A DNA stretch of 64,000 nt from Pseudoduganella lurida (GTDB lineage: Bacteria; Pseudomonadota; Gammaproteobacteria; Burkholderiales; Burkholderiaceae_D): positions 1,116,001 to 1,180,000 of the forward strand of contig NZ_VLLB01000001.1 in the NCBI RefSeq assembly GCF_007830455.1. Direction: 5' to 3'. The position numbers were made by a program, and so were the translations under genes. The notes beneath the pieces are model-generated. The model was not told where the DNA came from. It saw only the letters and a list, made by a program, of their open reading frames with translations, and did no database searches. The stretch's first letter is position 1. Each line of letters opens with the position of its first letter. Positions 8,180 through 16,718 of the stretch are shown here, in pieces.

Positions 8180-9559
8180 TCAAGGGTGTGCTGCCCGTCC
8201 CTGCCTGTCGTCCGTGCGGCCGATCCCTTCGTAGTACAGGCCCGCTGCGTCGAGCACCGCGCGGTCATAGATATTGCGTCCATCGAAGACGGCCTTGGCC
8301 CGCAGCGTGCTGGCCAGGTAGCGGAAATCGGGCGAGCGGAACTCCTGCCATTCCGTGACCAGCACCAGCACGTCGGCCTGCTCGACCGCTTCCTGCGCGG
8401 ACGACGCGAACAGCACCGAGGCAGCGCAGCGGGCCTCGCCATGTTCGGCGACCAGCAGCCGTCGCGCCTGGCCGGACGCGACCGGGTCATACGCGCGCAC
8501 CGTGGCGCCGGCGGCCAGCAGCGCGCGGATCAGCACGAGACTGGGCGCATCCCGCATGTCATCGGTATCGGGCTTGAATGCCAGGCCCCACAGCGCGATC
8601 GACCTGCCGCGCAATGCGCTCGCCCCGTTGAAATAACTGGCCAGCCTTTCGAACAGCAGGTGCTGCTGCGCGTCGTTGACTTCCTGGGTGGCCCGCAGGA
8701 TCCGCAGATGCTGGCCATGCCGGGCGGCGATGCGGATCAGCGCCCTGACGTCCTTCGGGAGGCACGAGCCGCCGTAGCCGATGCCAGCAGACAGGAACTG
8801 CCGGCCAATACGCGGATCGGCGCCGATCCCGAGCCGCACCGCCTCGATATCGGCACCGAGCTGCCCGGCCAGGTGCGCCAGTTCGTTCATGAAGCTGATG
8901 CGCGTGGCCAGCATGGCGTTCGCCGCGTACTTGGTCAGCTCCGCGCTGCGCGTGCCCATGGCGACGAACTTCTCGTGATTGCGGCTGAACGGCGCGTACA
9001 GCTGGCGCATCACACCCAGCGCGTGCGCGCTCTCGGCACCGACGATGATGCGATCGGGCTTCATGAAGTCCTGCAGCGCCATGCCCTCCTTCAGGAACTC
9101 GGGGTTGCTCACGACATCGAACGGGATGTCGACGCCGCGCCCGGCGAGTGCCGCCGCAACCGTGGCGCGCACCTGGTCCGCCGTCCCGACGGGAACGGTC
9201 GATTTGTTCACGATCAGCAGCGGCCGTTCCATCAGCCGGCCGATGCTGCGGGCCGCCGCCAGTACATGGTCGATATCCGCGCTGCCATCCCCTTCCGGCG
9301 GCGTGCCGACGGCCAGGAAGATGATCCCGGCATGCCCGATGGCCAGGGCGTCGCTGGTGGTGAAGCGCAGCCGGCCCGCCAGCCGGTTGCGCGTGACCAC
9401 CGGCGCCAGGTTGGGCTCATGGATGGGAACCTCGCCGCGACTGAGCCGCGCGATCTTGTCGTCATCAAGGTCATGGCAGACGACTTCGTTGCCAACGTCC
9501 GCGAAACAGGTTGCCACGACGAGCCCAACATAGCCCGCGCCGATGATCGTGATGTTCAT
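8180..9559 (-). CDS. ugd: UDP-glucose 6-dehydrogenase
   Basis: A 459-residue enzyme oxidising UDP-glucose to UDP-glucuronate with two NAD+, supplying precursors for exopolysaccharide or lipid modification. The N-terminal NAD fold starts MNITIIGAGYVGLV; the central dimerisation region includes SNPEFLKEGMALQDFMKPDR. The catalytic cysteine lies in GYGGSCLPKDVRAL, and the C-terminal UDP-binding domain contains WGLAFKPDTDDMRDAPS. Length is typical for a bacterial Ugd. It is the first gene of the 9559-to-5363 run, with a 154-bp gap to the Gfo/Idh gene. A UDP-mannuronate or GDP-mannose dehydrogenase would share the fold, but the motif set fits Ugd best. Confidence 0.93.
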   Translation of the reverse strand: MNITIIGAGYVGLVVATCFADVGNEVVCHDLDDDKIARLSRGEVPIHEPNLAPVVTRNRLAGRLRFTTSDALAIGHAGIIFLAVGTPPEGDGSADIDHVLAAARSIGRLMERPLLIVNKSTVPVGTADQVRATVAAALAGRGVDIPFDVVSNPEFLKEGMALQDFMKPDRIIVGAESAHALGVMRQLYAPFSRNHEKFVAMGTRSAELTKYAANAMLATRISFMNELAHLAGQLGADIEAVRLGIGADPRIGRQFLSAGIGYGGSCLPKDVRALIRIAARHGQHLRILRATQEVNDAQQHLLFERLASYFNGASALRGRSIALWGLAFKPDTDDMRDAPSLVLIRALLAAGATVRAYDPVASGQARRLLVAEHGEARCAASVLFASSAQEAVEQADVLVLVTEWQEFRSPDFRYLASTLRAKAVFDGRNIYDRAVLDAAGLYYEGIGRTDDRQGRAAHP

Positions 9560-9608
9560 CGCTCAGCCAGCCCAGCCGGTGTGGCGAGAGCGCGTTTGCC
9601 GAACATCG

Positions 9609-9833
9609 TTAGCAGGTTTGTCGACGCCAGGATGGCGTGGGAGCAAGCCCGGCCAGGGCGAAAAGGATGGCACGCTGCAGGGGACGTGCCGAAAGCAGGA
9701 CGGCATGGAGGGTATGGACGTTGCGGCGCTGTCGCATATCGGCGAACTCCTTCGGGTGCTTCGGACGAGAATTGCTTCTCGATTGCTCATGCATCGGCAT
9801 GGGCAATCGAAAAGGCCGTCCCACGTGATTCAT
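9609..9833 (-). CDS. Possible small basic protein upstream of ugd
   Basis: A 74-codon frame starting MNHVGRPFRLPMP with a good ribosome site (AGGGAG, six bases before the ATG). A second ATG at 9737 (MRQRRNVHTLH) has its own GAAGGAG. The C-terminal third has a short hydrophobic stretch (AILFALAGLAP). It stops about 50 bp before ugd, and a further 16-codon frame (MFGKRALATPAG...) ends across the ugd start codon. I recognise no family, and translation is not established. Confidence 0.3.
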   Translation of the reverse strand: MNHVGRPFRLPMPMHEQSRSNSRPKHPKEFADMRQRRNVHTLHAVLLSARPLQRAILFALAGLAPTPSWRRQTC

Positions 9834-10180
9834 GGGATCTCCCTGATCGCCGCGGCACTGGTATCGAATGGATCGAGCAATGATCGATATCGTTTCGGCC
9901 GAGGCGGGATCACCACACTAGCATCGAAAACAGCCGAAATTTTCACCAATAATCACTTTGTCGGGATAACCGTTCCGCGATCAGGCTGATTCATTTAGCA
10001 GGCTGCGCAGCTGTACGTCGGCCCGACGGGTCCCGGCGACAGGTTCTTACGCAGATGATGGCTCGTACCCGGCGTCTTTTTACCTGGAAGTATGGAGGAG
10101 CGTGGTTTCTCGACGACAGACGAGGCATGCGCCGTGCGCAAGCGGCGCGCGAGGCCGCAGCGGAGCTGCGACAGACGGGC
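9834..10180. other. Intergenic region between ugd leader and tRNA-Ser
   Basis: The left half (9834-10000) is AT-richer than its surroundings and probably holds the promoter of ugd on the reverse strand. I could not pick a confident -35/-10 pair. The right half is GC-rich and has only short frames without ribosome sites. Confidence 0.4.
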
Positions 10181-10222
10181 GATTCGAAGCGCCCCGGCCT
10201 GGCAGGGCCGGGGCTTCGAATC
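10181..10222. repeat. Long inverted repeat ending in a tRNA-like tail
   Basis: GATTCGAAGCGCCCCGGCC (10181-10199) pairs with GGCCGGGGCTTCGAATC (10206-10222), leaving a two-base bulge and a short loop. The right arm continues as CCACCGTCGTCCATCCA (to about 10239). This resembles the T-arm and acceptor end of a tRNA-Ser 3' half (compare TTCGAATCCCACCGTCTCC of the adjacent tRNA). No matching 5' half is present, so it is not an intact tRNA gene. Confidence 0.6.
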
Positions 10223-10240
10223 CCACCGTCGTCCATCCAG

Positions 10241-10284
10241 ACAAAGCAAAACGGCCACCCGCAGGGGTGGCCGTTTTGCTTTGT
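10241..10284 (-). terminator. Rho-independent terminator downstream of tRNA-Ser
   Basis: Perfect 19-bp arms, ACAAAGCAAAACGGCCACC (10241-10259) and its complement (10266-10284), with a six-base loop. The A/T-rich outer arms give a T-run in either direction. It directly follows the 3' end of tRNA-Ser on the reverse strand. Confidence 0.8.
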
Positions 10285-10286
10285 TC

Positions 10287-10379
10287 TGGCGGAGACGGTG
10301 GGATTCGAACCCACGATACAGGTATAAGCCGTATGCTTCCTTAGCAGGGAAGTGCCTTCGGCCACTCGGCCACGTCTCC
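10287..10379 (-). tRNA. tRNA-Ser (anticodon GCT)
   Basis: A class II tRNA of 93 nt on the reverse strand, starting GGAGACGTGGCCGAGTGGCC and ending with discriminator G and an encoded CCA. The anticodon loop CTGCTAA gives GCT, reading AGC/AGU serine codons. The acceptor stem GGAGACG pairs perfectly with CGTCTCC, and a long variable arm is present. A terminator follows within three bases. Confidence 0.97.
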
Positions 10380-10510
10380 TAGATGATTACTCACCTATCA
10401 TCACAATCCGTTGCATTTCTGCGTCAGATCAGATGCCCGCCATAGTAATTGCCGCGACCTGTTTGGTCAAGGAAATCGGCGGTTTTTTTCTGAAAGTTTT
10501 ACGCTCGCAC

Positions 10511-11758
10511 TTACTCTTTCTCGAGCTCGAAAACCTTGTGCAGCGCGCGCACGGCCAGCTCCATGTACTTCTCGTCGATCAGCACGGAAATCTTGATCTC
10601 CGAGGTCGAGATCATCATGATGTTGATGCTCTCTTCCGCCAGCGTGCGGAACATCTGCGAGGCCACGCCCACGTGCGAGCGCATGCCCACGCCGACGACC
10701 GAGATCTTCGACACCTTGGCGTCGCCGACCAGGCTGGAGAAGCCGATCTGGGCCTGCTGCGCGTTCAGCGCTTCCAGCGCGCGGTTGTAGTCGTTGCGGG
10801 AGACGGTGAACGTGAAGTCGGTCTTGCCGTCGACGGACTGGTTCTGGATGATCATGTCCACTTCGATGTTGGCATCGGCCACCGGTCCCAGGATGTGGTA
10901 CGCCACGCCCGGACGGTCCGGCACGCCCATCACGGTGATTTTGGCTTCATCGCGGTTGAAGGCGATGCCGGAGATGACTGCTTGTTCCATATCTGTGTCT
11001 TCCTCAAACGAAATCAGGGTACCGGAGCTGGCTTCCTCGGCCAGGTCCATCAGCGGATCGGTCAGCGACGACAGCACGCGCGTCGGCACGCGGTAGTTGC
11101 CGGCGAATTCCACCGAGCGCGTCTGCAGCACCTTCGAGCCCAGCGACGCCATTTCCAGCATCTCCTCGAACGTGATGTTCTTCAGGCGGCGCGCATCGGA
11201 CACCACGCGCGGGTCGGTCGTGTAGACGCCGTCGACGTCCGTGTAGATCAGGCATTCGTCCGCCTTCAGCGCGGCGGCAATCGCCACGGCCGACGTATCG
11301 GAACCGCCGCGGCCCAGCGTGGCGATATTGTTGTCGTCGTCGACGCCCTGGAAGCCCGTGATGATCACGATCCTGTTCTGTTCCAGGTCGTTGCGCACGC
11401 GCTTGTCGTCGATCGACTGGATGCGCGCCTTGGTGAACGCGGAGTCGGTCCTGATGCCCACCTGCCAGCCGGCGTACGACACGGCGGCCTTGCCGATCGC
11501 CTGCAGCGCCATCGACAGCAGCGCGACGGAGACCTGTTCGCCGGTGGCGGCGATCATGTCCAGTTCGCGGGGGTCGGGCGGGTTCTGCACTTCTTTCGCC
11601 AGCGCGATCAGGCGGTTCGTCTCGCCGGACATGGCCGACGGTACCACCACGATCTGGTGTCCCGCATCGTGCCACTTGGCGACACGGCGCGCGACGTTCT
11701 TGATACGGTCCGTCGATCCCATCGACGTCCCGCCGTACTTGTGAACGATTAAAGCCAT
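10511..11758 (-). CDS. lysC: Aspartate kinase
   Basis: A 415-residue monofunctional aspartokinase. It phosphorylates aspartate in the first step to lysine, threonine, methionine and diaminopimelate. The kinase domain begins MALIVHKYGGTSMGS (the KYGG motif); the segment GRGGSDTSAVA and the YTDVDGVYTTDPR block are also present. Two ACT domains (about residues 265-410, with VMGVPDRPGVAYHI and VGVGMRSHVGVA) would bind the feedback inhibitors lysine or threonine. Length and architecture match LysC of Burkholderiales. It is transcribed away from tilS, towards tRNA-Ser. Confidence 0.96.
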   Translation of the reverse strand: MALIVHKYGGTSMGSTDRIKNVARRVAKWHDAGHQIVVVPSAMSGETNRLIALAKEVQNPPDPRELDMIAATGEQVSVALLSMALQAIGKAAVSYAGWQVGIRTDSAFTKARIQSIDDKRVRNDLEQNRIVIITGFQGVDDDNNIATLGRGGSDTSAVAIAAALKADECLIYTDVDGVYTTDPRVVSDARRLKNITFEEMLEMASLGSKVLQTRSVEFAGNYRVPTRVLSSLTDPLMDLAEEASSGTLISFEEDTDMEQAVISGIAFNRDEAKITVMGVPDRPGVAYHILGPVADANIEVDMIIQNQSVDGKTDFTFTVSRNDYNRALEALNAQQAQIGFSSLVGDAKVSKISVVGVGMRSHVGVASQMFRTLAEESINIMMISTSEIKISVLIDEKYMELAVRALHKVFELEKE

Positions 11759-11895
11759 AGCTTGCGTTTTTCAGTCAGGTGAAGTAAGGGAGCCCTTAAC
11801 TGTACCTGCTGCAATGCAAAAGAACAAGTCATAAAGCCAACGCCATCATACCGTTGCGGCATAAGCTCATGCCGAATCCGCCTATCGAAGAAATT

Positions 11896-13314
11896 TTATT
11901 CGGCGGACCAACGGAAAATGACGCGGTTATCTCCTTCGCGTGCCAGATGGTGGCAGTCCATGCCGATGCCGGCCGCGTACAGCAGCCGTCCCGGAATGCC
12001 GACCACGGGCAGCCGCGTGCGCTGCCAGGCGGGAATGCCAAGGGTCTGGTAGTGCTGCTTCAGGTCGCGCGTCGGGCGGTTCCGGGCAGGCTTCAGCCGC
12101 TCGCCGCCGCGCCGGAACGAGATCGTCAGCATTTGCGCCGTCAGCCACTCGGCCGGAATGCCCTCCTCCGCCGGCTCGACGTGCAGCGTGCCGCCGTAGT
12201 CGGGGAACGGGATCGATGCCTCGCCGGCCCAGCGGAAGTGCGCGACGGGCAGTTCGTCATACGCATCCTCTTCGGCACCGGCCACGTCGCGCAGCTTCGG
12301 GGCCAGCGTCAGGCGGCCACGGTAACGGCGCACATCGCAATCGGGATGCTCGACCAGCAGGTTGGCATCCTCGCGCGCCTGCAGCAGTTGCGCCGTCATC
12401 TGCGCCAGCCAGGCGGCGGACGGGATGCCGAAGCCGCGCTGGCCGAACCAGTGGCGCAGCAGGTTGCTGCGGCGGTCTTCGCCCAGCCCGCGCAGGTGAT
12501 CCATGGCGAGGCTGCCGTCATCGCCCAGGCCGGCCTGGAGGTCGGCCTCCGCCACTTCCGTCAGCAGGCGCTGCGCGGAGCGGACATGCGCTGCACCGCG
12601 AGCAAAACGTTCCTGGTAGCCGGGGAATGCGGCGGCCAGCGCCGGCATCACCGTGTGGCGCAGCGCGTTGCGGGCGTAGCGGGTGTCGTCGTTCGATTCA
12701 TCGTCGATGCGGGCGATGCCGTGCTGCTGCGCGTGGGCCTCCAGCTGGGCGCGCGCGACGGCCAGCAGCGGGCGGGCCAGCACGATCTCGTCGCTCCCCA
12801 GCAGCCCGGGCGCGTGGTTGCACGCATCCATGCCGGACAGGCCGGCGGGGCCGGCACCGCGGGCCAGCTGCAGCAGGATGGTTTCGGCCTGGTCGTCCAG
12901 GTGATGGGCGGTGAGCAGCAGCGTGACACCGTGCTCGCGGCACAGCTCGCCCAGCGCCGCGTAGCGCGCCTGGCGGGCCGAGGCTTCCGTGCCGGTCTTG
13001 CCCGCCGCGACAACCACGCGCCGCGCAGCGAACGTCACGCCCAGCTTCGCGCACTCGGCGGCGCAGTGGGTTTCCCAGGCATCCGCGTTGGGGCTCAGGC
13101 CGTGGTGGATGTGGAAGGCGAACAGGGGCGTTACTGCTCCCGGATCAGTCCGTGTCCCGGTGCCAGGCACCAGGACATCGTGCGCGAGGTGGAGCAGCAC
13201 GGCGGAATCGAGGCCGCCGCTGAAGGCAATGGCGATGCCCTGCCCGGCGGCGCGCGGCAGGTCGGCCAGCGCCTGGGCGAAGATCGTGGAGAGGGTGGCG
13301 TGGCGCTGTTTCAT
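11896..13314 (-). CDS. tilS: tRNA(Ile)-lysidine synthase
   Basis: A 472-residue N-type ATP pyrophosphatase. It converts C34 of tRNA-Ile(CAU) to lysidine so that it reads AUA. The PP-loop SGGLDS is at residues 32-37. HVHHGLSP appears as FHIHHGLSPNADAWE, and HHLDDQAETILLQLARGAG is the conserved central motif; the C-terminal TilS domains follow. I chose the ATG at 13314 (MKQRHATLS) because the upstream extension lies in a repeat. Oddly, residues 46-54 are encoded by a 27-bp palindrome also found between genes elsewhere in the window; it sits in the loop between the PP-loop helix and the next strand. accA lies upstream on the same strand. Confidence 0.93.
   Translation of the reverse strand: MKQRHATLSTIFAQALADLPRAAGQGIAIAFSGGLDSAVLLHLAHDVLVPGTGTRTDPGAVTPLFAFHIHHGLSPNADAWETHCAAECAKLGVTFAARRVVVAAGKTGTEASARQARYAALGELCREHGVTLLLTAHHLDDQAETILLQLARGAGPAGLSGMDACNHAPGLLGSDEIVLARPLLAVARAQLEAHAQQHGIARIDDESNDDTRYARNALRHTVMPALAAAFPGYQERFARGAAHVRSAQRLLTEVAEADLQAGLGDDGSLAMDHLRGLGEDRRSNLLRHWFGQRGFGIPSAAWLAQMTAQLLQAREDANLLVEHPDCDVRRYRGRLTLAPKLRDVAGAEEDAYDELPVAHFRWAGEASIPFPDYGGTLHVEPAEEGIPAEWLTAQMLTISFRRGGERLKPARNRPTRDLKQHYQTLGIPAWQRTRLPVVGIPGRLLYAAGIGMDCHHLAREGDNRVIFRWSAE
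13152..13178. repeat. 27-bp palindromic repeat inside tilS
   Basis: Arms GTGTCCCGGTGCC and GGCACCAGGACAT flank a single A. The reverse complement matches the intergenic element at 26977-27003 at 26 of 27 positions. In tilS it is in frame and encodes VLVPGTGT-type residues, a rare case of a dispersed palindrome tolerated within an essential gene. Confidence 0.8.
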
Positions 13315-13331
13315 GGTTCTCTGAGTAAAAA

Positions 13332-13384
13332 CGGGGACAGGCACCTATTTTCGGGTGTTGCCCGAAAATAGGTGCCTGTCCCCG
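13332..13384. repeat. Perfect 24-bp inverted repeat between accA and tilS
   Basis: The left arm 13332-13355 (starting CGGGGACAGGCACC) is exactly complementary to 13361-13384, with loop TGTTG. It forms a very stable hairpin in the 85 bp between the accA stop and the tilS start, so it may also attenuate read-through from accA. It shares the GGGACAG/CTGTCCC ends with other palindromes of the window. Confidence 0.85.
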
Positions 13385-13399
13385 AGGTACGCCGGCGGA

Positions 13400-14374
13400 T
13401 TATTCCTGCGGCGTGGTTTCCTTGAACTTGCCGTAGCTCATCAGCTTGGCATGGCGCTGGTCCAGCAGGTCCTTCGTCTTGATGCCGGTGAACTGGCGCA
13501 GCGAGTCGGCCAGCGCGCGTTTCAGCAGGCGCGCCATTTCCTTCGGATCGCGGTGGGCGCCGCCCAGCGGTTCGTTGATGATCTTGTCGATCAGGCCCAT
13601 CGCCTTCAGGCGGTGCGCGGTCAGGCCCAGGGCCTCGGCCGCGTCGGAGGCGCGCTCGGACGTCTTCCACAGGATCGATGCGCAGCCTTCCGGCGAGATC
13701 ACCGAGTAGGTGGCGTACTGCAGCATCAGCACCGCGTCGCCCACGGCGATCGCCAGCGCGCCGCCGGAACCGCCTTCGCCGATGATCGTGGCGATCAGCG
13801 GCACCTTCAGTTCGGCCATCACGTACAGGTTGTGCCCGATCGCTTCGGACTGGCCGCGCTCTTCGGCATCGATGCCGGGGAAGGCGCCGGGCGTGTCGAC
13901 GAAGGTGAAGATCGGCAGGTTGAATTTCTCGGCGACCTTCATCAGGCGCATGGCCTTGCGGTAGCCTTCGGGCTTCGGCATGCCGAAATTGCGCATCGCG
14001 CGCTCCTTCGTGTCGCGGCCCTTCTGGTGGCCGATGACCATGCAGGGCTGGCCGTTGAAGCGGGCCAGGCCGCCGACGATCGACTGGTCGTCCGCGTAGG
14101 TGCGGTCGCCGTGCAGCTCGTGGAAGTCCGTGAAGATCTCGTTCACGTAGTCCATCGTGTAGGGGCGCTGCGGGTGGCGGGCGATCTGCGAGACCTGCCA
14201 TGGCGTCAGCTTGGCGTAGATGTCCTTCGTGAGTTGCTGGCTCTTCTTGGCCAGGCGGTCGATTTCTTCCGAAATGTCGACGGCGGAATCGTCCTGCACG
14301 AAGCGCAGCTCTTCAATCTTGGAATCCAGCTCCGCGATGGGCTGTTCAAAATTGAGGAAAGTGGTTTTGGTCAT
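13400..14374 (-). CDS. accA: Acetyl-CoA carboxylase carboxyltransferase subunit alpha
   Basis: A 324-residue protein. With AccD it transfers the carboxyl group from carboxybiotin to acetyl-CoA, making malonyl-CoA for fatty acid synthesis. The crotonase-fold core shows [19 protein letters not shown] and the oxyanion region [11 protein letters not shown]. The N-terminal helical region ([16 protein letters not shown]) is standard. The ATG at 14374 is fixed by a strong GGAGG four bases upstream (GGAGGACCAATG); an earlier in-frame start lacks this. Length is as expected for proteobacterial AccA. Confidence 0.97.
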   Translation of the reverse strand: MTKTTFLNFEQPIAELDSKIEELRFVQDDSAVDISEEIDRLAKKSQQLTKDIYAKLTPWQVSQIARHPQRPYTMDYVNEIFTDFHELHGDRTYADDQSIVGGLARFNGQPCMVIGHQKGRDTKERAMRNFGMPKPEGYRKAMRLMKVAEKFNLPIFTFVDTPGAFPGIDAEERGQSEAIGHNLYVMAELKVPLIATIIGEGGSGGALAIAVGDAVLMLQYATYSVISPEGCASILWKTSERASDAAEALGLTAHRLKAMGLIDKIINEPLGGAHRDPKEMARLLKRALADSLRQFTGIKTKDLLDQRHAKLMSYGKFKETTPQE

Positions 14375-14441
14375 TGGTCCTCCGAGAGTATGGCCTGGCG
14401 CGGCGGCCGGTGGCACTGCCGAGCAAGGTCAAAATTTTTCG

Positions 14442-15104
14442 CTATTCTACCGGAACAGGGTCCAGGCTACGCCACAAATACCAGGTGGCAACCGTTCGAT
14501 ACGGCTCCCAGTTGGCGGAGACTTCGCGCGCGTCGCTGCGCGAGACGGGTTCGCCGGAGAAGTAGTTGTGGCTGATGCCCGCGATGAGGCGCGGGTCGTC
14601 CAGCGGCAGCACGTTCGGCCGCAGCAGGTTAAAGATCAGGAACATTTCGGCGGTCCAGCGCGTGATGCCGCGGATCTGCACGAGTTCGGCGATCACCGCC
14701 TCGTCGTCCATCTGGTCCCACAGCGTGGCGTGCACCTTCTTCGCCTTGAAGTTGTCCGCAAGGTCGAGGATGTATTCCGTCTTGCGCTTCGACAGGCCGC
14801 AGGCGGACAGCTCGGCGGCGCCGGCCTTCATCACCAGCGCCGGCGTGAATTTCGGCAGCGCCACCAGCAGCTTCTGCCACGCCGCGTTGGCGGCCTTCGG
14901 CGTCACCTGCTGGTTGACGATGGAACGGGCCAGGGTCGTGAACGGGTCGTCGTGGCCGACCAGGTGCAGGTCGCCGAACTGGGGGATCAGCTTGTTCATG
15001 ATGCGGTCGCGCCGCATCAGCTCGGCCTTCGCCTCTTCCCAGTAAGGCGGCAACGCTACCTGGCGGCCCGCGCCGTCCGTCTTGTCCCTGGACTGGAGAG
15101 CCAT
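14442..15104 (-). CDS. HhH-GPD DNA glycosylase, AlkA-like (3-methyladenine glycosylase II)
   Basis: A 220-residue protein of the helix-hairpin-helix/GPD superfamily, removing alkylated bases in base-excision repair. The segment QQVTPKAA in the first helices, the hairpin IRGITRWTAEMFLIF, and the following aspartates LPLDD, which include the catalytic acid, are all recognisable. There is no C-terminal iron-sulfur cysteine cluster, so it is not an EndoIII/MutY type. It also lacks the AlkA N-terminal TBP-like domain and so resembles the short Mag1-type enzymes. Its ATG shares a base with the cysS stop (TAATG), so the two are coupled, an arrangement common in Burkholderiales. Confidence 0.88.
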   Translation of the reverse strand: MALQSRDKTDGAGRQVALPPYWEEAKAELMRRDRIMNKLIPQFGDLHLVGHDDPFTTLARSIVNQQVTPKAANAAWQKLLVALPKFTPALVMKAGAAELSACGLSKRKTEYILDLADNFKAKKVHATLWDQMDDEAVIAELVQIRGITRWTAEMFLIFNLLRPNVLPLDDPRLIAGISHNYFSGEPVSRSDAREVSANWEPYRTVATWYLWRSLDPVPVE

Positions 15105-16489
15105 TATGCGCGGCGCCAGTTCGTCGTGCCGTCAGGCTTGTCCTCGAGGACGATGCCCTGCGCCAGCAGGTCGGCGCGGATCTTGTCGGACTGCGCGAAG
15201 TCGCGCGCCTTCTTGGCGGCGGCGCGCGCGGCGATCGCTTCGACGATGATCGCTTCGCCGATCGCATCGGTGGCGCCGGCCTGCAGGAAGTCCTGCGGGC
15301 TGCGTTCGAGCAGGCCCAGCACGCCGGCCAGGCCCTGCAACTGGCGCACGGCGACGGGCGACTTCGACTTGTTCACTTCGCTGGCCAGCTCGAACAGCAC
15401 GGCCACCGCCACCGGCGTGTTGAAGTCGTCGTCCATCGCGGCGGCAAAGCGCTGCGCGTGGTCTTCGTTCCAGTCCAGGTCCGCGCCATCGCCAGCCACG
15501 CCATCGAGGGCCGTGTACAGGCGCGTGAGGGCGCCGCGCGCATCGTCGATGTGCACGTCCGAGTAGTTCAGCGGGCTGCGGTAGTGGGCGCGCAGGATGA
15601 AGAAGCGCACCACTTCCGCATCGAATTTCTTCAGCACGTCGCGGATCGTGAAGAAGTTGCCCAGCGATTTGGACATCTTCTCGTTATCGACGCGCACGAA
15701 GCCGTTGTGGATCCAGACGTTCGCCAGCGGATGGCCGAACGCGCCTTCCGACTGGGCGATCTCGTTCTCGTGGTGGGGGAACTGCAGGTCCTGGCCGCCG
15801 CCATGGATGTCGAACTGTTCGCCGAGCAGCGCGCACGCCATCGCCGAGCATTCGATGTGCCAGCCCGGGCGGCCCTTGCCCCATTTGGAATCCCATTTGA
15901 CTTCGGCGGGTTCGGTTTCCTTGGACGCCTTCCACAGCACGAAGTCGAGCGGATCGCGCTTGCCCGTGTTGACGTCCACGCGCTCGCCGGCGCGCAGGTC
16001 GTCCAGCGATTTGCCGGACAGCTTGCCGTAGCCGTCGAAGCCGCGCACGGCATAGTTCACGTCGCCATCGTCGCCCTGGTAGGCCAGGCCCTTCGCTTCC
16101 AGCTGCTCGATGATGGACAGCATCTGCGGCACGTATTCGGTGGCGTGCGGCACGTCGGTCGGCGGCAGGATGCCCAGCGCCGTGGTGTCCTCGTCCATGA
16201 AGCGTTCGAAGCGGGACGTGAGCGCGTGGATCGACTCGTTGTTCTCGACGGCGCGGCGGATGATCTTGTCGTCGATGTCCGTCACGTTGCGCACGTACTG
16301 CACGTCGTAGCCCGAGGCCCGCAGCCAGCGGTAGATCACGTCGAACGCCATCATCATGCGGGCATGGCCCACGTGGCAGTAATCGTAGACCGTCATGCCG
16401 CAGACGTACATCCGCACCTTGCCGGCCTCCATCGGTACGAACGTCTGCTTGTCCCGCGCCAGCGTGTTATAGATCTTTAAATGACTCAT
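15104..16489 (-). CDS. cysS: Cysteinyl-tRNA synthetase
   Basis: A 461-residue class I aminoacyl-tRNA synthetase charging tRNA-Cys. It shows [17 protein letters not shown] (HIGH motif as HVGH, with a zinc cysteine), further zinc ligands in WHIECSAM and [10 protein letters not shown], and the KMSKSLGN loop. The C-terminal helical and anticodon-binding region follows. The ATG at 16489 ([10 protein letters not shown]) has AGAAGAG upstream and matches the family start. It is divergent from ppiA across about 230 bp that must contain promoters for both; a cysS-ppi divergence of this kind is common in betaproteobacteria. Confidence 0.97.
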   Translation of the reverse strand: MSHLKIYNTLARDKQTFVPMEAGKVRMYVCGMTVYDYCHVGHARMMMAFDVIYRWLRASGYDVQYVRNVTDIDDKIIRRAVENNESIHALTSRFERFMDEDTTALGILPPTDVPHATEYVPQMLSIIEQLEAKGLAYQGDDGDVNYAVRGFDGYGKLSGKSLDDLRAGERVDVNTGKRDPLDFVLWKASKETEPAEVKWDSKWGKGRPGWHIECSAMACALLGEQFDIHGGGQDLQFPHHENEIAQSEGAFGHPLANVWIHNGFVRVDNEKMSKSLGNFFTIRDVLKKFDAEVVRFFILRAHYRSPLNYSDVHIDDARGALTRLYTALDGVAGDGADLDWNEDHAQRFAAAMDDDFNTPVAVAVLFELASEVNKSKSPVAVRQLQGLAGVLGLLERSPQDFLQAGATDAIGEAIIVEAIAARAAAKKARDFAQSDKIRADLLAQGIVLEDKPDGTTNWRRA

Positions 16490-16718
16490 CGGACTCTTCT
16501 GTGCTGCCTTCCCAAGGTTCAGCCTTCCCACAACGAGAAATCCGGTGCGGCACCTGCATGCCGCCCCGGATTTTCTCGTGCACCTTGGGGCCGGGCTGAC
16601 CCTGTATAGTATTTCTTTTTCTCCCCCGGGCGACCTGGACGGTCCGGGAGCCGTCGCCAAGTATAGCATTGTTAAAATGCCCTGGGCTCACTATCCAACT
16701 GCACAGAAAAGAGAAAAC

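Noticed and set aside
9543..9989. 148-codon plus-strand frame upstream of ugd
   Set aside because: No ribosome site, no recognisable composition, and it covers the expected ugd promoter.
10055..10382. Frames over tRNA-Ser reading GGIRTHDTG-like or WDSNPR-like proteins
   Set aside because: These are the familiar translation artefacts of tRNA genes, in which T-arm sequence gives such peptides. The tRNA explains the DNA fully.
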